From: Halorubrum lacusprofundi ATCC 49239
GTDB taxonomy: Archaea; Halobacteriota; Halobacteria; Halobacteriales; Haloferacaceae
Assembly: GCF_000022205.1 (NCBI RefSeq)
Contig: NC_012029.1
Coordinates: 2,604,001 to 2,668,000, forward strand
Reading direction: 5' to 3'
DNA length: 64,000 bases
Within the stretch, counting starts at the first letter, position 1, and every line of letters begins with the position of its first letter. Under the pieces are notes generated by a model, which did no database searches, had not been told where the DNA came from, and saw nothing but the letters and a program-made list of their open reading frames with translations. The translations under genes were made by a program, and so were the position numbers. Of the stretch, positions 47,760 to 56,531 are shown piece after piece.

Positions 47760-49943
47760 CTACTGCCCGTCGAGCAGCCGCACCGGGTGTGCGGGCCGAC
47801 GCGAGAGCAGCGCGTCGAGCTGTTCGAGACACGACGTACCGCTGGCGACGACAGTCCGATCTGCGGTCTCCTCCGTCGTGAACTGGTCGACGAGCGACTC
47901 GCCGACGTCGACGCTCAGCTCGTAGTACTCGGACTTGTAGCCGAAGCTCCCGGCCATCCCGCAACACTCCACGTCCGAGGTCGTTACGTCGAACCCGGCG
48001 TCTTCGAGGACCGCCACCGTGTGCGGTTCCAGACCGAGCGTGCGCTGCTGACAGTGGCTATGGTAGGCAATCTGCTCGCCGTCGCCTTCCGGGAGCGCGT
48101 CGATGTCCGCGCCGTTCTCCAACAGCCCGTAGACGTACTCCATGACCTCGTAGCTGTGCCCGTCCAGCGCCTCGTAGTCGTCCTCGGGGAGGAGCCGCTC
48201 GTACTCCCGGTGGAACATTGCGAGGTCCGACGGCTCGATGACGACGACATCGTGGCCCGCCGCGACGGCGGGGGCGAGCGCGTCGTAGACGGCTTCGGCG
48301 TTCGACTGCGCGGTCGCCACCATCCCCTGCGAGAGCGGCGCACGTCCGCTCTCGCCGGCGGCCGGGACCTCGACGTGGACGTCGAGCGCCTCGAGGACGC
48401 GGACGGCGGCCTTCCCGCGCTCGGTGCGCACGTAGTTCGTGTACGCGTCGGGGTAGAGCGCGACCTGCCGGCGGGCCTCGTCGGGACCCACGCGCGGCCC
48501 GCGATCATCGAACCACTCGACGAGGGACTCGCGCTCGAACGCGGGGAGCTCGCGGCGGCTGTCGACGCCGAGAGTCCGCTCCATCAGCGAGCGAGCGGGG
48601 CCGGCCTGTGCGACCCAGTTCGAGAGGGGCGCGAACGTCGACCCGAGCTTCGCGAGCGTGTCGAAGTTCCCGAACAGGCGTTTCTGCAGGTCGACGCCGC
48701 CGGGCTCTTCGTCCGGAGTGAGCCCCTCCACGAGGAAGTCGAGGTCGCCGTCCTTCCCGCGGTTGATGCGATCGCGAACGACGGTGTTGATCCACGGGAT
48801 GTCGATCTTCACCGGACACTGGTTCACACACCGACTACACCCCGTACAGAGGTCGTTGAACTCGGCGGCGCTGTCCTGTCCGTGGACGCCGGCCTCCCAG
48901 CCGGTGGCGATGCCGCCGGAGTACGTCTCGCCGCCGAACGCGTGCCCGCCGACGTGCTGGAAGTTCGCACACGAGTTCGCGCACGCCGAACACCGGATGC
49001 AGTACAGCGTCTCCCGGAGCTGGTCGTCCTCGCGCATCTCCATCCGACCGTTGTCGATGAGCACGAGGTGGAACTCGCGGTCGTCGCCGGATTCAAGCTC
49101 AGTCTCGCCGAAGGTCGGTGAGTCGCCGGGCGGCGTGAAAAGCGAGAGATACGAGGTGATGTCCTGTCCGGTCCCCGACCGACCGATGAGCTCCACGAAC
49201 GGCTGGAGGTCCTCGACGCTCGGCACGACCTTCTCGACGCCTGCGACCGCGACGTGGGTGTCCGTCGACTGCACGCATTTCCGGGCGTTGCCCTCGCTCG
49301 TGACCAACGCGAGCGTCCCGGTGTCGGCCGTGACGAAGTTCGCGCCCGTCATGCCGACCTCAGCGTCGAGAATCTTCTCGCCGAGGTACCCACGGGCGAA
49401 TCGCGTCAGTTCCTCTGCGGTTTCGAGCGGCTCGTCCGGCTCGAACACCTCGTTGAACAGGGCCGCGATCTCCTCGCGGGACTTGTGAATGGCCGGAGCG
49501 ACAATGTGCGAGGGTGCCTCGTCGGCGATCTGCAAGACGAACTCGGCGAGGTCGGTCTCCCAGACGTCCGCGCCGCTGGCTTCGAGGGCGTCGTTCACTT
49601 CGAGCTCCTCGCTAGTCATCGACTTCGATTTCACCACGTTCCGGCCGTCGACGACATCCGAGATGTATCGGTTCGCGTCGGCGGCGTCGTCGGCGATATA
49701 AACGGTGCCGCCGTTGTCCTCGATCGCTTCGGTGACCTCGTCGATGAGTTCGGGGAGGCGCTCGATGGCGTCCTCCTTGATCTCGCGAGCCTCGTCTTTG
49801 AGGGCCTCGTAGTCGTCGAGGTCCGCCGTGGATTCGTACCGCCCCTCGTTGAACACCTGCGTGTTCTCGTGGACGCTGTCGCCCTCGGTGTCGAGGAGGT
49901 GGCGGATGTGTCGGGCTTTCCGCTTGCGGTTTTCGACGCTCAT
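47760..49943 (-). CDS. Lactate-utilisation protein: LutB-type LUD/Fe-S protein fused to a LutA-type CCG domain
   Basis: 727-aa protein. Residues ~1-330 are the LutB-like LUD region (GYLGEKILDAEVGMTGANFV, TADTGTLALVTSEGNARKCV); two [4Fe-4S] motifs follow: CIRCSACANSCANFQH near residue 315 and CTGCSRCVNQCPVKIDIP near 370; the C-terminal part carries one cysteine-rich CCG-type domain (YHSHCQQRTLGLEPHTV ... DVECCGMAGSFGYKSEYYEL), as in LutA/GlpC. In bacterial LutABC these are separate subunits that oxidise L-lactate to pyruvate. Here the ATG directly follows the TAG of lutC (adjacent codons), so the two are co-translated. Confidence 0.88.
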   Translation of the reverse strand: MSVENRKRKARHIRHLLDTEGDSVHENTQVFNEGRYESTADLDDYEALKDEAREIKEDAIERLPELIDEVTEAIEDNGGTVYIADDAADANRYISDVVDGRNVVKSKSMTSEELEVNDALEASGADVWETDLAEFVLQIADEAPSHIVAPAIHKSREEIAALFNEVFEPDEPLETAEELTRFARGYLGEKILDAEVGMTGANFVTADTGTLALVTSEGNARKCVQSTDTHVAVAGVEKVVPSVEDLQPFVELIGRSGTGQDITSYLSLFTPPGDSPTFGETELESGDDREFHLVLIDNGRMEMREDDQLRETLYCIRCSACANSCANFQHVGGHAFGGETYSGGIATGWEAGVHGQDSAAEFNDLCTGCSRCVNQCPVKIDIPWINTVVRDRINRGKDGDLDFLVEGLTPDEEPGGVDLQKRLFGNFDTLAKLGSTFAPLSNWVAQAGPARSLMERTLGVDSRRELPAFERESLVEWFDDRGPRVGPDEARRQVALYPDAYTNYVRTERGKAAVRVLEALDVHVEVPAAGESGRAPLSQGMVATAQSNAEAVYDALAPAVAAGHDVVVIEPSDLAMFHREYERLLPEDDYEALDGHSYEVMEYVYGLLENGADIDALPEGDGEQIAYHSHCQQRTLGLEPHTVAVLEDAGFDVTTSDVECCGMAGSFGYKSEYYELSVDVGESLVDQFTTEETADRTVVASGTSCLEQLDALLSRRPAHPVRLLDGQ

Positions 49944-50450
49944 CTATCTGTCCTCCAGAAGGACGACGGTGACGTCTATCGGCCCGTGTGCGCCCTTTAC
50001 GAGCCCGCCCATATCCGCGGTGGCGCTCGGTCCGGTCGCGATGATGGCCTGCCCGGTGCCGCCGCGGATGTCCTCGGCGAGGCGGTCGAACGTCGCGTCC
50101 ATGTCCGGGAGGATGTCGCTGGCGGCGACGACGGCGACGTGTTCGTCGACGTAGAGGCTCACCGGTTCCTCGCCGTTGGCCCCGCCCTGAATGACCACGG
50201 AACCGTAGTCGGCGATACCGTATCCGGCGGCGGTGACGCCGGTCGACGCGGCTTCGAGGTCCGCTACCGACGGCTCGGTCTCCACGGTGTCCGGCAGCGA
50301 GAGGTTCTCGAACGGGAGTGGAGCGCCGACCGCTGGGGAGTCAAGAAGCGGAGCGAGTGACGACTCGAACTCGTCGGCCGTCGTCCGAACGAGCTCGACG
50401 CCAACATCCTCGAGGGACGACTCGAAGGTCGCGATTGGCTCGACTGACAT
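49944..50450 (-). CDS. lutC: Lactate-utilisation protein C (LUD domain)
   Basis: 168-aa LUD-domain protein starting MSVEPIATFESSLEDVGVEL. Features: ASTGVTAAGYGIADYGSVVI, VSLYVDEHVAVVAASDILPD and TGPSATADMGGLVKGAHGPI, the LutC/YkgG signature. In the LutABC complex it is the smallest subunit. Its TAG stop is immediately followed by the ATG of the LutB/A fusion gene. The ATG at 50450 is used; an upstream extension to 50492 has no family similarity. A short palindrome GTTTCTGAAAC (50459-50469) sits about 9 nt upstream of the start. Confidence 0.88.
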   Translation of the reverse strand: MSVEPIATFESSLEDVGVELVRTTADEFESSLAPLLDSPAVGAPLPFENLSLPDTVETEPSVADLEAASTGVTAAGYGIADYGSVVIQGGANGEEPVSLYVDEHVAVVAASDILPDMDATFDRLAEDIRGGTGQAIIATGPSATADMGGLVKGAHGPIDVTVVLLEDR

Positions 50451-50528
50451 AAACAGACGTTTCTGAAACAGCCTAATGGGTGTTTCCCCCAACGCACACT
50501 CACAACCAAATACATAATATATTTTAAT

Positions 50529-50570
50529 TACTGAATCAGCGGCCTGTATTGCGATATTCAGTAGATACTG
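50529..50570. promoter_or_regulatory. Paired inverted repeats in the lactate divergent promoter region
   Basis: TACTGAAT (50529-50536) and ATTCAGTA (50556-50563) form a perfect 8-bp inverted repeat with a 19-nt spacer; overlapping the right arm is CAGTA-GA-TACTG (50559-50570). They lie in the AT-rich intergenic region between lutC and lctP, about 80 nt from each start, next to lctP-side TATA-like sequences (GATAAAAG, ACATATACC). A regulator that responds to lactate and controls both directions is a reasonable inference. Confidence 0.5.
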
Positions 50571-50638
50571 TCAGATAAAAGTAAAAGATTACATATACCT
50601 CGTTGTTAGACGACGAAATACGGTCGAGAACTCTAACC

Positions 50639-52351
50639 ATGACAAACGTGATCTCACTGGCGCTCGTCGGTGTCATCCCGATCGGCGTCGCGTTCGTCCT
50701 GCTCGCCGGTCTCCGGTGGTCGGCGGCCCGCGCGATGGGGGTCGGGTGGCTGCTCGCCGGAGGTATCGGGCTGACGTACTGGAGTATGGAACCCAACTGG
50801 CTGCTGGCGTCAGCTGTCTACGGCGCGCTACAGGCCGTCGATATCATCCTCATCGTCTTCGGCGCCATCCTCCTGATGAACTACCTCGAAGGGAGCGGCG
50901 CCATCGCCACAATCAGGTGGTACTTCGGACAGATCGAAGAGGACAGGCGCATTCAGGTGCTGCTCATCGGTCTCGGCTTCATGACTATCATCGAGGGCGC
51001 GGCGGGATTCGGCACACCCGGTGCGCTCGCCGCGCCGCTTTTCATCGGTCTCGGGTTCCCGCCGCTGGCCGCCGCGGTGTTCGGCCTCTTCTTCAACGCC
51101 CCGAACCCGCCGTTCGGCGCGGCCGGAACGCCGGTGATCGGCGGGACGGGTGCGGTGATCGAACCGGCGCTGTCGGGCTCGATGGGCGTCGGCGAGTTCC
51201 TCTCGATGATCTCCGCGTGGTCCGGCGTCATCACGGGGATCACGTACGTGTTCTGGGGCCTGCTCGGGGTGTTCTTCCTGACGTACTGGTTCGGTGACGC
51301 CGACGGCGGTCGGAGTCTCGGAAACGCCGTGCGTAGCACTCTCCCAATCGCGCCGTTCGCGCTCCTGCTCGGCGCCATCACCGGCGGGACACAACTGGTG
51401 ATCGCGTGGTCCATCGGCCCCGCGCTCCCCGACATCGCCGCCGGGTTCGTGGTGCTCGCGGTCGGCCTCGTGCTCGCGAACAACGACATCCTCATCCCCG
51501 AACGGGAGTGGGACTTCCCCGCCGAGTCGACGTGGACCGACACGTGGCTCGGCGGCCTCGATCTCGACGAGGTCTCCAGGGACCAGCCGAAAAAGGAGAT
51601 GTCCGTGCTGCTGGCGTGGACGCCGTACCTGCTCGTCGCGCTCGCGCTGCTCGTCACTCGGTGGCCCGACCTCGCCGTCGCCGGCACCGACGTCCTCGGG
51701 TGGATCCAGAGCTTCTCCGTCAGCATCGACTCGATCCTCGGGACGGAGCTCGGGTACACGCTCCAGTACCTCTATCTCCCGGGAACGATGCCGTTCATTC
51801 CGATCGCGATCCTCACCGGTCTCCTCCACAAGATGGACACCAGCGAGATGGGGACGGCGTGGCGGCGCTCGATCGAGCAGGTCGCGCCCGCCGCACTCAC
51901 GCTCATCATCGCCGTGTCGATGACGCAGGTGATGATCCAGTCACAGACGAACACGGCCGGCCTCCTCGGCATGATGGAGGCGCTCAGTCGCGCGCTCGCA
52001 ATGGGCGCCGGCGGCCTGCTCCCCATGGTCTCCCCGTGGGTGGGCGCCATCGGCTCCTTCATGACCGGGAGCAACACGTCCTCGAATATCCTCTTCAGCG
52101 TGCTCCAGTACAACGCCGCTGAAACGGTCGAACTCTCCCGGACGATCGTCGTCAGCCTTCAGAACGTCGGCGGCGGCCTCGGGAACATGGTCTCGGTGTT
52201 GAACGTCGCCGCCATCTGCGGTGTGGTCGGGATCACTGGACGCGAGGGCGATCTGCTGCGGAAGGCCATCGTTCCGATGGCGCTGTTCGCGCTGTTCGCC
52301 GGCGTGTTCGGGATGCTGCTGACGTACGTCCTGGTCCCCGGCCTGTTCTGA
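50639..52351 (+). CDS. lctP: L-lactate permease (LctP family)
   Basis: 570-aa membrane protein with about 12-14 TM helices, family of lactate/glycolate:proton symporters. Family features: LLMNYLEGSGAIATIRWYFG, GFMTIIEGAAGFGTPGALAA (the conserved GFGTP loop), FGLFFNAPNPPFGAAGTPVI, MTQVMIQSQTNTAGLLGMME, and GAIGSFMTGSNTSSNILFSV and LLTYVLVPGLF at the C-terminus. Start at the ATG at 50639 (MTNVISLALVGVIP). Divergent from lutC and the LutB/A fusion, so import and oxidation of lactate are paired. Confidence 0.92.
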   Translation: MTNVISLALVGVIPIGVAFVLLAGLRWSAARAMGVGWLLAGGIGLTYWSMEPNWLLASAVYGALQAVDIILIVFGAILLMNYLEGSGAIATIRWYFGQIEEDRRIQVLLIGLGFMTIIEGAAGFGTPGALAAPLFIGLGFPPLAAAVFGLFFNAPNPPFGAAGTPVIGGTGAVIEPALSGSMGVGEFLSMISAWSGVITGITYVFWGLLGVFFLTYWFGDADGGRSLGNAVRSTLPIAPFALLLGAITGGTQLVIAWSIGPALPDIAAGFVVLAVGLVLANNDILIPEREWDFPAESTWTDTWLGGLDLDEVSRDQPKKEMSVLLAWTPYLLVALALLVTRWPDLAVAGTDVLGWIQSFSVSIDSILGTELGYTLQYLYLPGTMPFIPIAILTGLLHKMDTSEMGTAWRRSIEQVAPAALTLIIAVSMTQVMIQSQTNTAGLLGMMEALSRALAMGAGGLLPMVSPWVGAIGSFMTGSNTSSNILFSVLQYNAAETVELSRTIVVSLQNVGGGLGNMVSVLNVAAICGVVGITGREGDLLRKAIVPMALFALFAGVFGMLLTYVLVPGLF

Positions 52352-52654
52352 TCGTCGGGGCGTATTTCGATCTGTTGGCCCTGTTGGAATACGCAACTGC
52401 AGATACATCTCGGCCCTGTGGCGATCGGCACCGGTACAGCGATGGTCGATAGCGAGAGTGGGTGAAGTAGATCCGTTCGGGTGATAAGTTGTCTTCGCTG
52501 TCGCTCGTCGCCTTTTAAATATCGCATCGACACCGCCGAACTGCGACACCCATTCCCGACATCGCGCACAGTTGTTCCGATACTGACCGCAAGCGCGCCA
52601 AGACGTGTCACCCGATCGTGACACAGTGTCGGAGAGAAGACGACCGAGTCCGTA
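52352..52654. other. Intergenic region with orphan TATA box and perfect 7-bp hairpin
   Basis: No protein gene. CCTTTTAAATATC (52511-52523) is a strong TATA-like sequence on the plus strand not followed by a gene, which points to a possible small RNA starting near 52545. GTGTCAC-CCGATC-GTGACAC (52605-52624) is a perfect inverted repeat 30 nt beyond the pheT stop and could help end pheT transcription or be a regulator site. Confidence 0.45.
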
Positions 52655-54391
52655 TTAGCGCAGCGCGTCGAGGTGGAACTCGAAGGCGGCGACGGGCACC
52701 TCCAGGTCGTGTTCGACGAGCACGGCGGGGTGGACCTCGCCGATCACGCCGACTACCTCGCCGTCGATCACGACGGCGGCGGTCCGGCCGTCGATGAAGG
52801 AGGGGTGTTCCGTGCGCGGGGTCTCCAGTTCCGCTCGGAAGTCGTCGCACACAGCCTGTAGCCGGCCCTTCGCGGCCTCGTAGGAGGCGTCGCGCCGGGC
52901 GACCGCGCCGGCGACGTGGCGTCGCTCGGCGACGTTGGTGTTCTCCGAGTCGTCGCGCTCGGCCGCGAAGCCGACCTCCGCGACGTCCTGCGGGTACGCG
53001 TTGTGGGTGTTCCGTTCGAGCAGCATGACGAGCGACGGAATCGCCCACGTCCGGAGTTGGGTGTACTCCTCGCTGTACGGCTCCGTGATCTCGACCGGGT
53101 TGCCGCCGCCGAAGGCGTCGCTTCCAGCCTCCAGGTTCATCCGGTCGTAGTTCTCGGTCCCGCTCGTCATGTGGAAGTTGAGCAGGTCCTCGAAGCCGAG
53201 GCCGACGAGGCTCGTCCGGACCGCGTCCTCCAGCCGGGAGCGCTCGTGGCGCCCGCCGACCGTCCCCACGTCGGGGTAGCGCGGTTCCAAGTTGTCGAAC
53301 CCGTACGCTCGCCCCACGTCGTCGACCAGATCGAGGGGGTGGAGCACGTCGACGCGGTACGGCGGAATCTCGACCTCGTAGGTCACGTCCTCGTCGAGGG
53401 TGTAGGAGGCGTCGAGGCCGGCGCGCTCGAAGCAATCGACGATCTCTTCGGGTTCGAAGTCGACGCCGAGGAGGGTCTCGATCCGATCGTGGCTCACCGA
53501 CTTCTCGTCGGTGTCGAAGTTCGGGCGGACCAGCTCTGCGCCGTACTCGCTCGGAGCGGTCGCGCCGTCGGCGTAGTTCACTTCGACCTGCTCGATCGTC
53601 GCACCCCGCGCCGAGAGCGCGTAACAGACGATGTTACACATCCGGTCGATCGTCCACTGGTCGGTGCCGGTGAGCTCGACGAACAGCTCGCGGGAGCCCG
53701 TCGTCACCTCGGTCCGCTTCCCGTTGATGACGGGCGGGAACGAGAAGAGGCCGAGCTCGTCGTAGATCGCGGGATAGCGATCGAGGCCCTCGACGAGGTC
53801 GGCGTACGTCTGGCCCGTGTCGTGTTCGGCGAGCACCTCGTTCGGCGTCAGCTCATCGTTCGCGTCCAGCGGGACGAACGACACTCCGTCAGGGTCGACG
53901 CCGCGGTAGGTGATCGACGGCTCCGACCCCTCCTGCAGCGGCGCGCCCTTGACCATCGCGAGGTCGTGGATGCCGATCGCACCCTTCGCGCGACCGCGCC
54001 CCATCGTCGCGTGGAGCTTCTCCTGCAGCTGGATCAGCGAATCGAGCGCCCCCTCGTCGAGGTCGACGCCGCGGATCACGGCGCCGGTGACGTACGGGCG
54101 CTCGTCCGGGACCGACTCGTCGACCTCGATGGTCCACTCGGGGTCGTTCGTCTCGGGGACGTAGACGCCGCGGTCGTCGCCGTAGTGGTAGCGCAGCGAG
54201 CGCGCGACGCCCTCGACCGAGAGCCGGTCGAGCCGGTCGGGCGCGAACTCGAACTGAAGGAGGTCCTCGTCGGTCTCTCCCTCGAACTCCAGCCCGAGCC
54301 CGAACAGGTCCTCCTTGAACTCCTCGTCGCTGGTGTCGGTGCGACCGGTGAGCCCGCGCAGCTCGTCGGTGTCGATGTCGACGACGGGCAT
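52655..54391 (-). CDS. pheT: Phenylalanine-tRNA ligase beta subunit
   Basis: 578-aa archaeal/eukaryote-type beta subunit of the (alpha-beta)2 enzyme, acting in tRNA-Phe charging. Features: MPVVDIDTDELRGLTGRTDT, FAPDRLDRLSVEGVARSLRY, the B3/B4 editing region (ATMGRGRAKGAIGIHDLAMV), GLFSFPPVINGKRTEVTTGS, and the B5/catalytic-like part (DLVDDVGRAYGFDNLEPRYP, LLNFHMTSGTENYDRMNLEA). The start overlaps the pheS stop by one base (TGATG), so pheS-pheT are translationally coupled. Acidic, normal length. Confidence 0.95.
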   Translation of the reverse strand: MPVVDIDTDELRGLTGRTDTSDEEFKEDLFGLGLEFEGETDEDLLQFEFAPDRLDRLSVEGVARSLRYHYGDDRGVYVPETNDPEWTIEVDESVPDERPYVTGAVIRGVDLDEGALDSLIQLQEKLHATMGRGRAKGAIGIHDLAMVKGAPLQEGSEPSITYRGVDPDGVSFVPLDANDELTPNEVLAEHDTGQTYADLVEGLDRYPAIYDELGLFSFPPVINGKRTEVTTGSRELFVELTGTDQWTIDRMCNIVCYALSARGATIEQVEVNYADGATAPSEYGAELVRPNFDTDEKSVSHDRIETLLGVDFEPEEIVDCFERAGLDASYTLDEDVTYEVEIPPYRVDVLHPLDLVDDVGRAYGFDNLEPRYPDVGTVGGRHERSRLEDAVRTSLVGLGFEDLLNFHMTSGTENYDRMNLEAGSDAFGGGNPVEITEPYSEEYTQLRTWAIPSLVMLLERNTHNAYPQDVAEVGFAAERDDSENTNVAERRHVAGAVARRDASYEAAKGRLQAVCDDFRAELETPRTEHPSFIDGRTAAVVIDGEVVGVIGEVHPAVLVEHDLEVPVAAFEFHLDALR

Positions 54392-55914
54392 CAGTAGCTC
54401 ACCTCCGCGTCTCGCAGGAACTCGATGTCAGCCAAGGTTCCGTGGAGATCACGGATGTCCTCCGCACCAGTGGTGAGCATGGCGAGCCGTTCCAAGGCGA
54501 GCCCCCACGCCATCACGTCGCAGTCGACGCCGAGCGGACCGGTGACCTCCTCGCGGAAGACGCCCGAATTACCGATCTCGATCTCCTCGCCGGTCTCCGG
54601 GTGTTCCCCGAACAGCTCGAAGGACGGCTCCGTGTACGGGTTGTAGTGCGGCTTGAACCGGATGTCGGTGATCCCGAACTGCCGGTAGAACTCCTCGAAG
54701 GTGCCCATCAGATCGCGCACGGAGAGGTCCTCGGCCATCACCCACCCCTCGATCTGGAAGAACTCGAGGAGGTGCGTCGGGTCGAGCGTATCGTTGCGGT
54801 ACACCTTCTCGACGGAGAAGTACCGCTGTGGGGGTTCAAGCTCTGCGCCCGCGATCCCCGAGAGGTATCGCATCGACAGCGACGTGGTGTGCCCGCGCAA
54901 GGCAATCTCGCGGGCGAACTCCTCGGACCACGGCGAGTGGTAGCCGTCGCCGTCCGTGCCCCAACCGTCGCGGTGGGCCGACTCGACGCGGCGAATCAGC
55001 TCGTCGGGAATGTCTTCCATCGGGTCCACGTCGAGTGCGAACCGGTCCCAGTGGGTCCGCGCCGGGTGGTCCTGTGGCATGAACAGGCAGTCGTTGATCC
55101 AGAAGTCGCTGTCGGCGTGCGGGCCCTCCATCTCCTGAAAGCCCATGCCGACCAAGACGTCTTTCACGCGGTCCGCGGTCCGGCGGAGGACGTGTTTCCG
55201 ACCGCCCCGCGTCGTCGGCGCGTCGGCCTCGACGTTGTATTCCGAGAACTCCACGTCGCGCCACTCGCCGCTGGCGAGCAGTTCCGGGGTGACCTGCGCG
55301 ACCGTCTCCGTCGCCTCGATGCCCATCATCAGCGCGTCGACGCCGTCGTCGGTGAGCGTCACCGATCGGGTCACCGACTCCCCGTGGTCGACGAGCCCGC
55401 GGGAGTCAAGCTGTTCGAGGACCGCGTCGGCGGCGTCCGGAGTCTCGCCGTCAGCGAGCGCCGCGAGTGCGGCCGCCTCGGAGTCGGCGTCGGGGTCGGC
55501 GTCGGGGTCGACCCGAAGCTCGCCCGAGTCGATCGACCCGAAGCCCTTGCGTGCGAAGTTCGATAGCGCGATGTCGACTTCGGGACCGTCGAGGTCGGCC
55601 TCGCCGATGACCTGCCCCATCGAGACCGCGGACTCGTCGGCGTCGAGCGCGAGACCGGCACGGTAGAGCCGCGTCTCGGGGAGTCCGTCGTCGACGTACC
55701 GTCGACCCTCGTCGGTGAGGCCGAGCGTCTCGGCGGCGGTCTCGACGACGGAGCAGAGCCCCTCGTCGCGGAGATCGAAGGCAGCGCCGGTGACCGTCTC
55801 GGGCTTCAGACCGGTCTCCGCCGCGATCTCGTCTATCGTCCGTTCGTCCGTCGCGCTCGCGGCCTCAAGGACCGCGAGCTGTCGTTCCGGGAGTCGCATT
55901 CGAGTTGTCTTCAT
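54391..55914 (-). CDS. pheS: Phenylalanine-tRNA ligase alpha subunit
   Basis: 507-aa catalytic subunit. The N-terminal region is a double winged-helix-like coiled domain (LERQLAVL-type MRLPERQLAVLEAASATDER, TVTGAAFDLRDEGLCSVVET). Class II motifs: motif 1 HVLRRTADRVKDVLVGMGF, motif 2 FSVEKVYRNDTLDPTHLLEF, motif 3 MAWGLALERLAMLTTG, with substrate loop FKPHYNPYTEPSFELFGEHP. An acidic DADPDADPDADSEA insertion near residue 145 is encoded by a short GTCGGC/GGGGTC tandem repeat. The ATG at 55914 is used; one at 55899 is an alternative. A TTACCAACC box at about 55930 supports a leaderless start. Confidence 0.95.
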   Translation of the reverse strand: MKTTRMRLPERQLAVLEAASATDERTIDEIAAETGLKPETVTGAAFDLRDEGLCSVVETAAETLGLTDEGRRYVDDGLPETRLYRAGLALDADESAVSMGQVIGEADLDGPEVDIALSNFARKGFGSIDSGELRVDPDADPDADSEAAALAALADGETPDAADAVLEQLDSRGLVDHGESVTRSVTLTDDGVDALMMGIEATETVAQVTPELLASGEWRDVEFSEYNVEADAPTTRGGRKHVLRRTADRVKDVLVGMGFQEMEGPHADSDFWINDCLFMPQDHPARTHWDRFALDVDPMEDIPDELIRRVESAHRDGWGTDGDGYHSPWSEEFAREIALRGHTTSLSMRYLSGIAGAELEPPQRYFSVEKVYRNDTLDPTHLLEFFQIEGWVMAEDLSVRDLMGTFEEFYRQFGITDIRFKPHYNPYTEPSFELFGEHPETGEEIEIGNSGVFREEVTGPLGVDCDVMAWGLALERLAMLTTGAEDIRDLHGTLADIEFLRDAEVSY

Positions 55915-56195
55915 AGGCGTGTGGCTGGTTGGTAACGGTTCCGGCACGTCGCCGCCGATCCCCCGGTTTCACCGTCCCGCCGCTGGACGGATCCGCCGCG
56001 CGCGACTCACGCGAAAACGAATCCGAACCCGAACGCGTCGCCGTCGGCTCCGCTGGTGATGCTCTCTCCGGCGCGTTCGAGTGCCATGGCATCGCGTGGC
56101 TATCGATCCGGGATAGCTGTTTCGCTCGCCGATGAAAATTTCAATATCGATACGCGTGGGCGGAACTTTATATATTCGTTCGACGCCAAGACGGT

Positions 56196-56501
56196 ATGAG
56201 CAGCGTAACGGCGGAATCAGGGGGTCACGAGGCAATCTCGGAGACGGTCCGCGTCGAACACGGCGACGCCGACCTGTCACCGAGCCGTGCCGTCATCGAG
56301 GCCGTCGCCGGCGCCGCCGGCGTCGACCCAGTCGACCTCGCCGACGAGGCGGGGGTCGTCCTCTACGACTACGTCGACTTAGACGCGCTGGACACGCTCG
56401 TGGCTGGACACTCCGGAAGCGGCGTCGACATCTCGCTTTCTGTCGCCGGCTACGAGGTCAGCGTCGACGCGACGGCGGCTGTCGCCGAGCGCACTCGGTA
56501 A
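56196..56501 (+). CDS. HalOD1 output-domain protein
   Basis: 101-aa stand-alone haloarchaeal HalOD1 domain, of unknown biochemical role. The core reads SPSRAVIEAVAGAAGVDPVD, ADEAGVVLYDYVDLDALDTL and GVDISLSVAGYEVSVDATA, the usual alpha-beta pattern ending in a short beta hairpin. In haloarchaea HalOD1 occurs singly or attached to response regulators, suggesting a signalling output. TTTATATA (56168-56175) lies about 26 nt before the ATG, so the mRNA is probably leaderless. Confidence 0.85.
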   Translation: MSSVTAESGGHEAISETVRVEHGDADLSPSRAVIEAVAGAAGVDPVDLADEAGVVLYDYVDLDALDTLVAGHSGSGVDISLSVAGYEVSVDATAAVAERTR

Positions 56502-56531
56502 CGGGCCCACATCTTCATCGAAAGTGGCGTC

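Noticed and set aside
55969-56280. Arg-rich minus-strand ORF upstream of pheS
   Set aside because: Mostly Arg/Pro/Ser from GC-rich DNA, overlaps the HalOD1 start, no family character.
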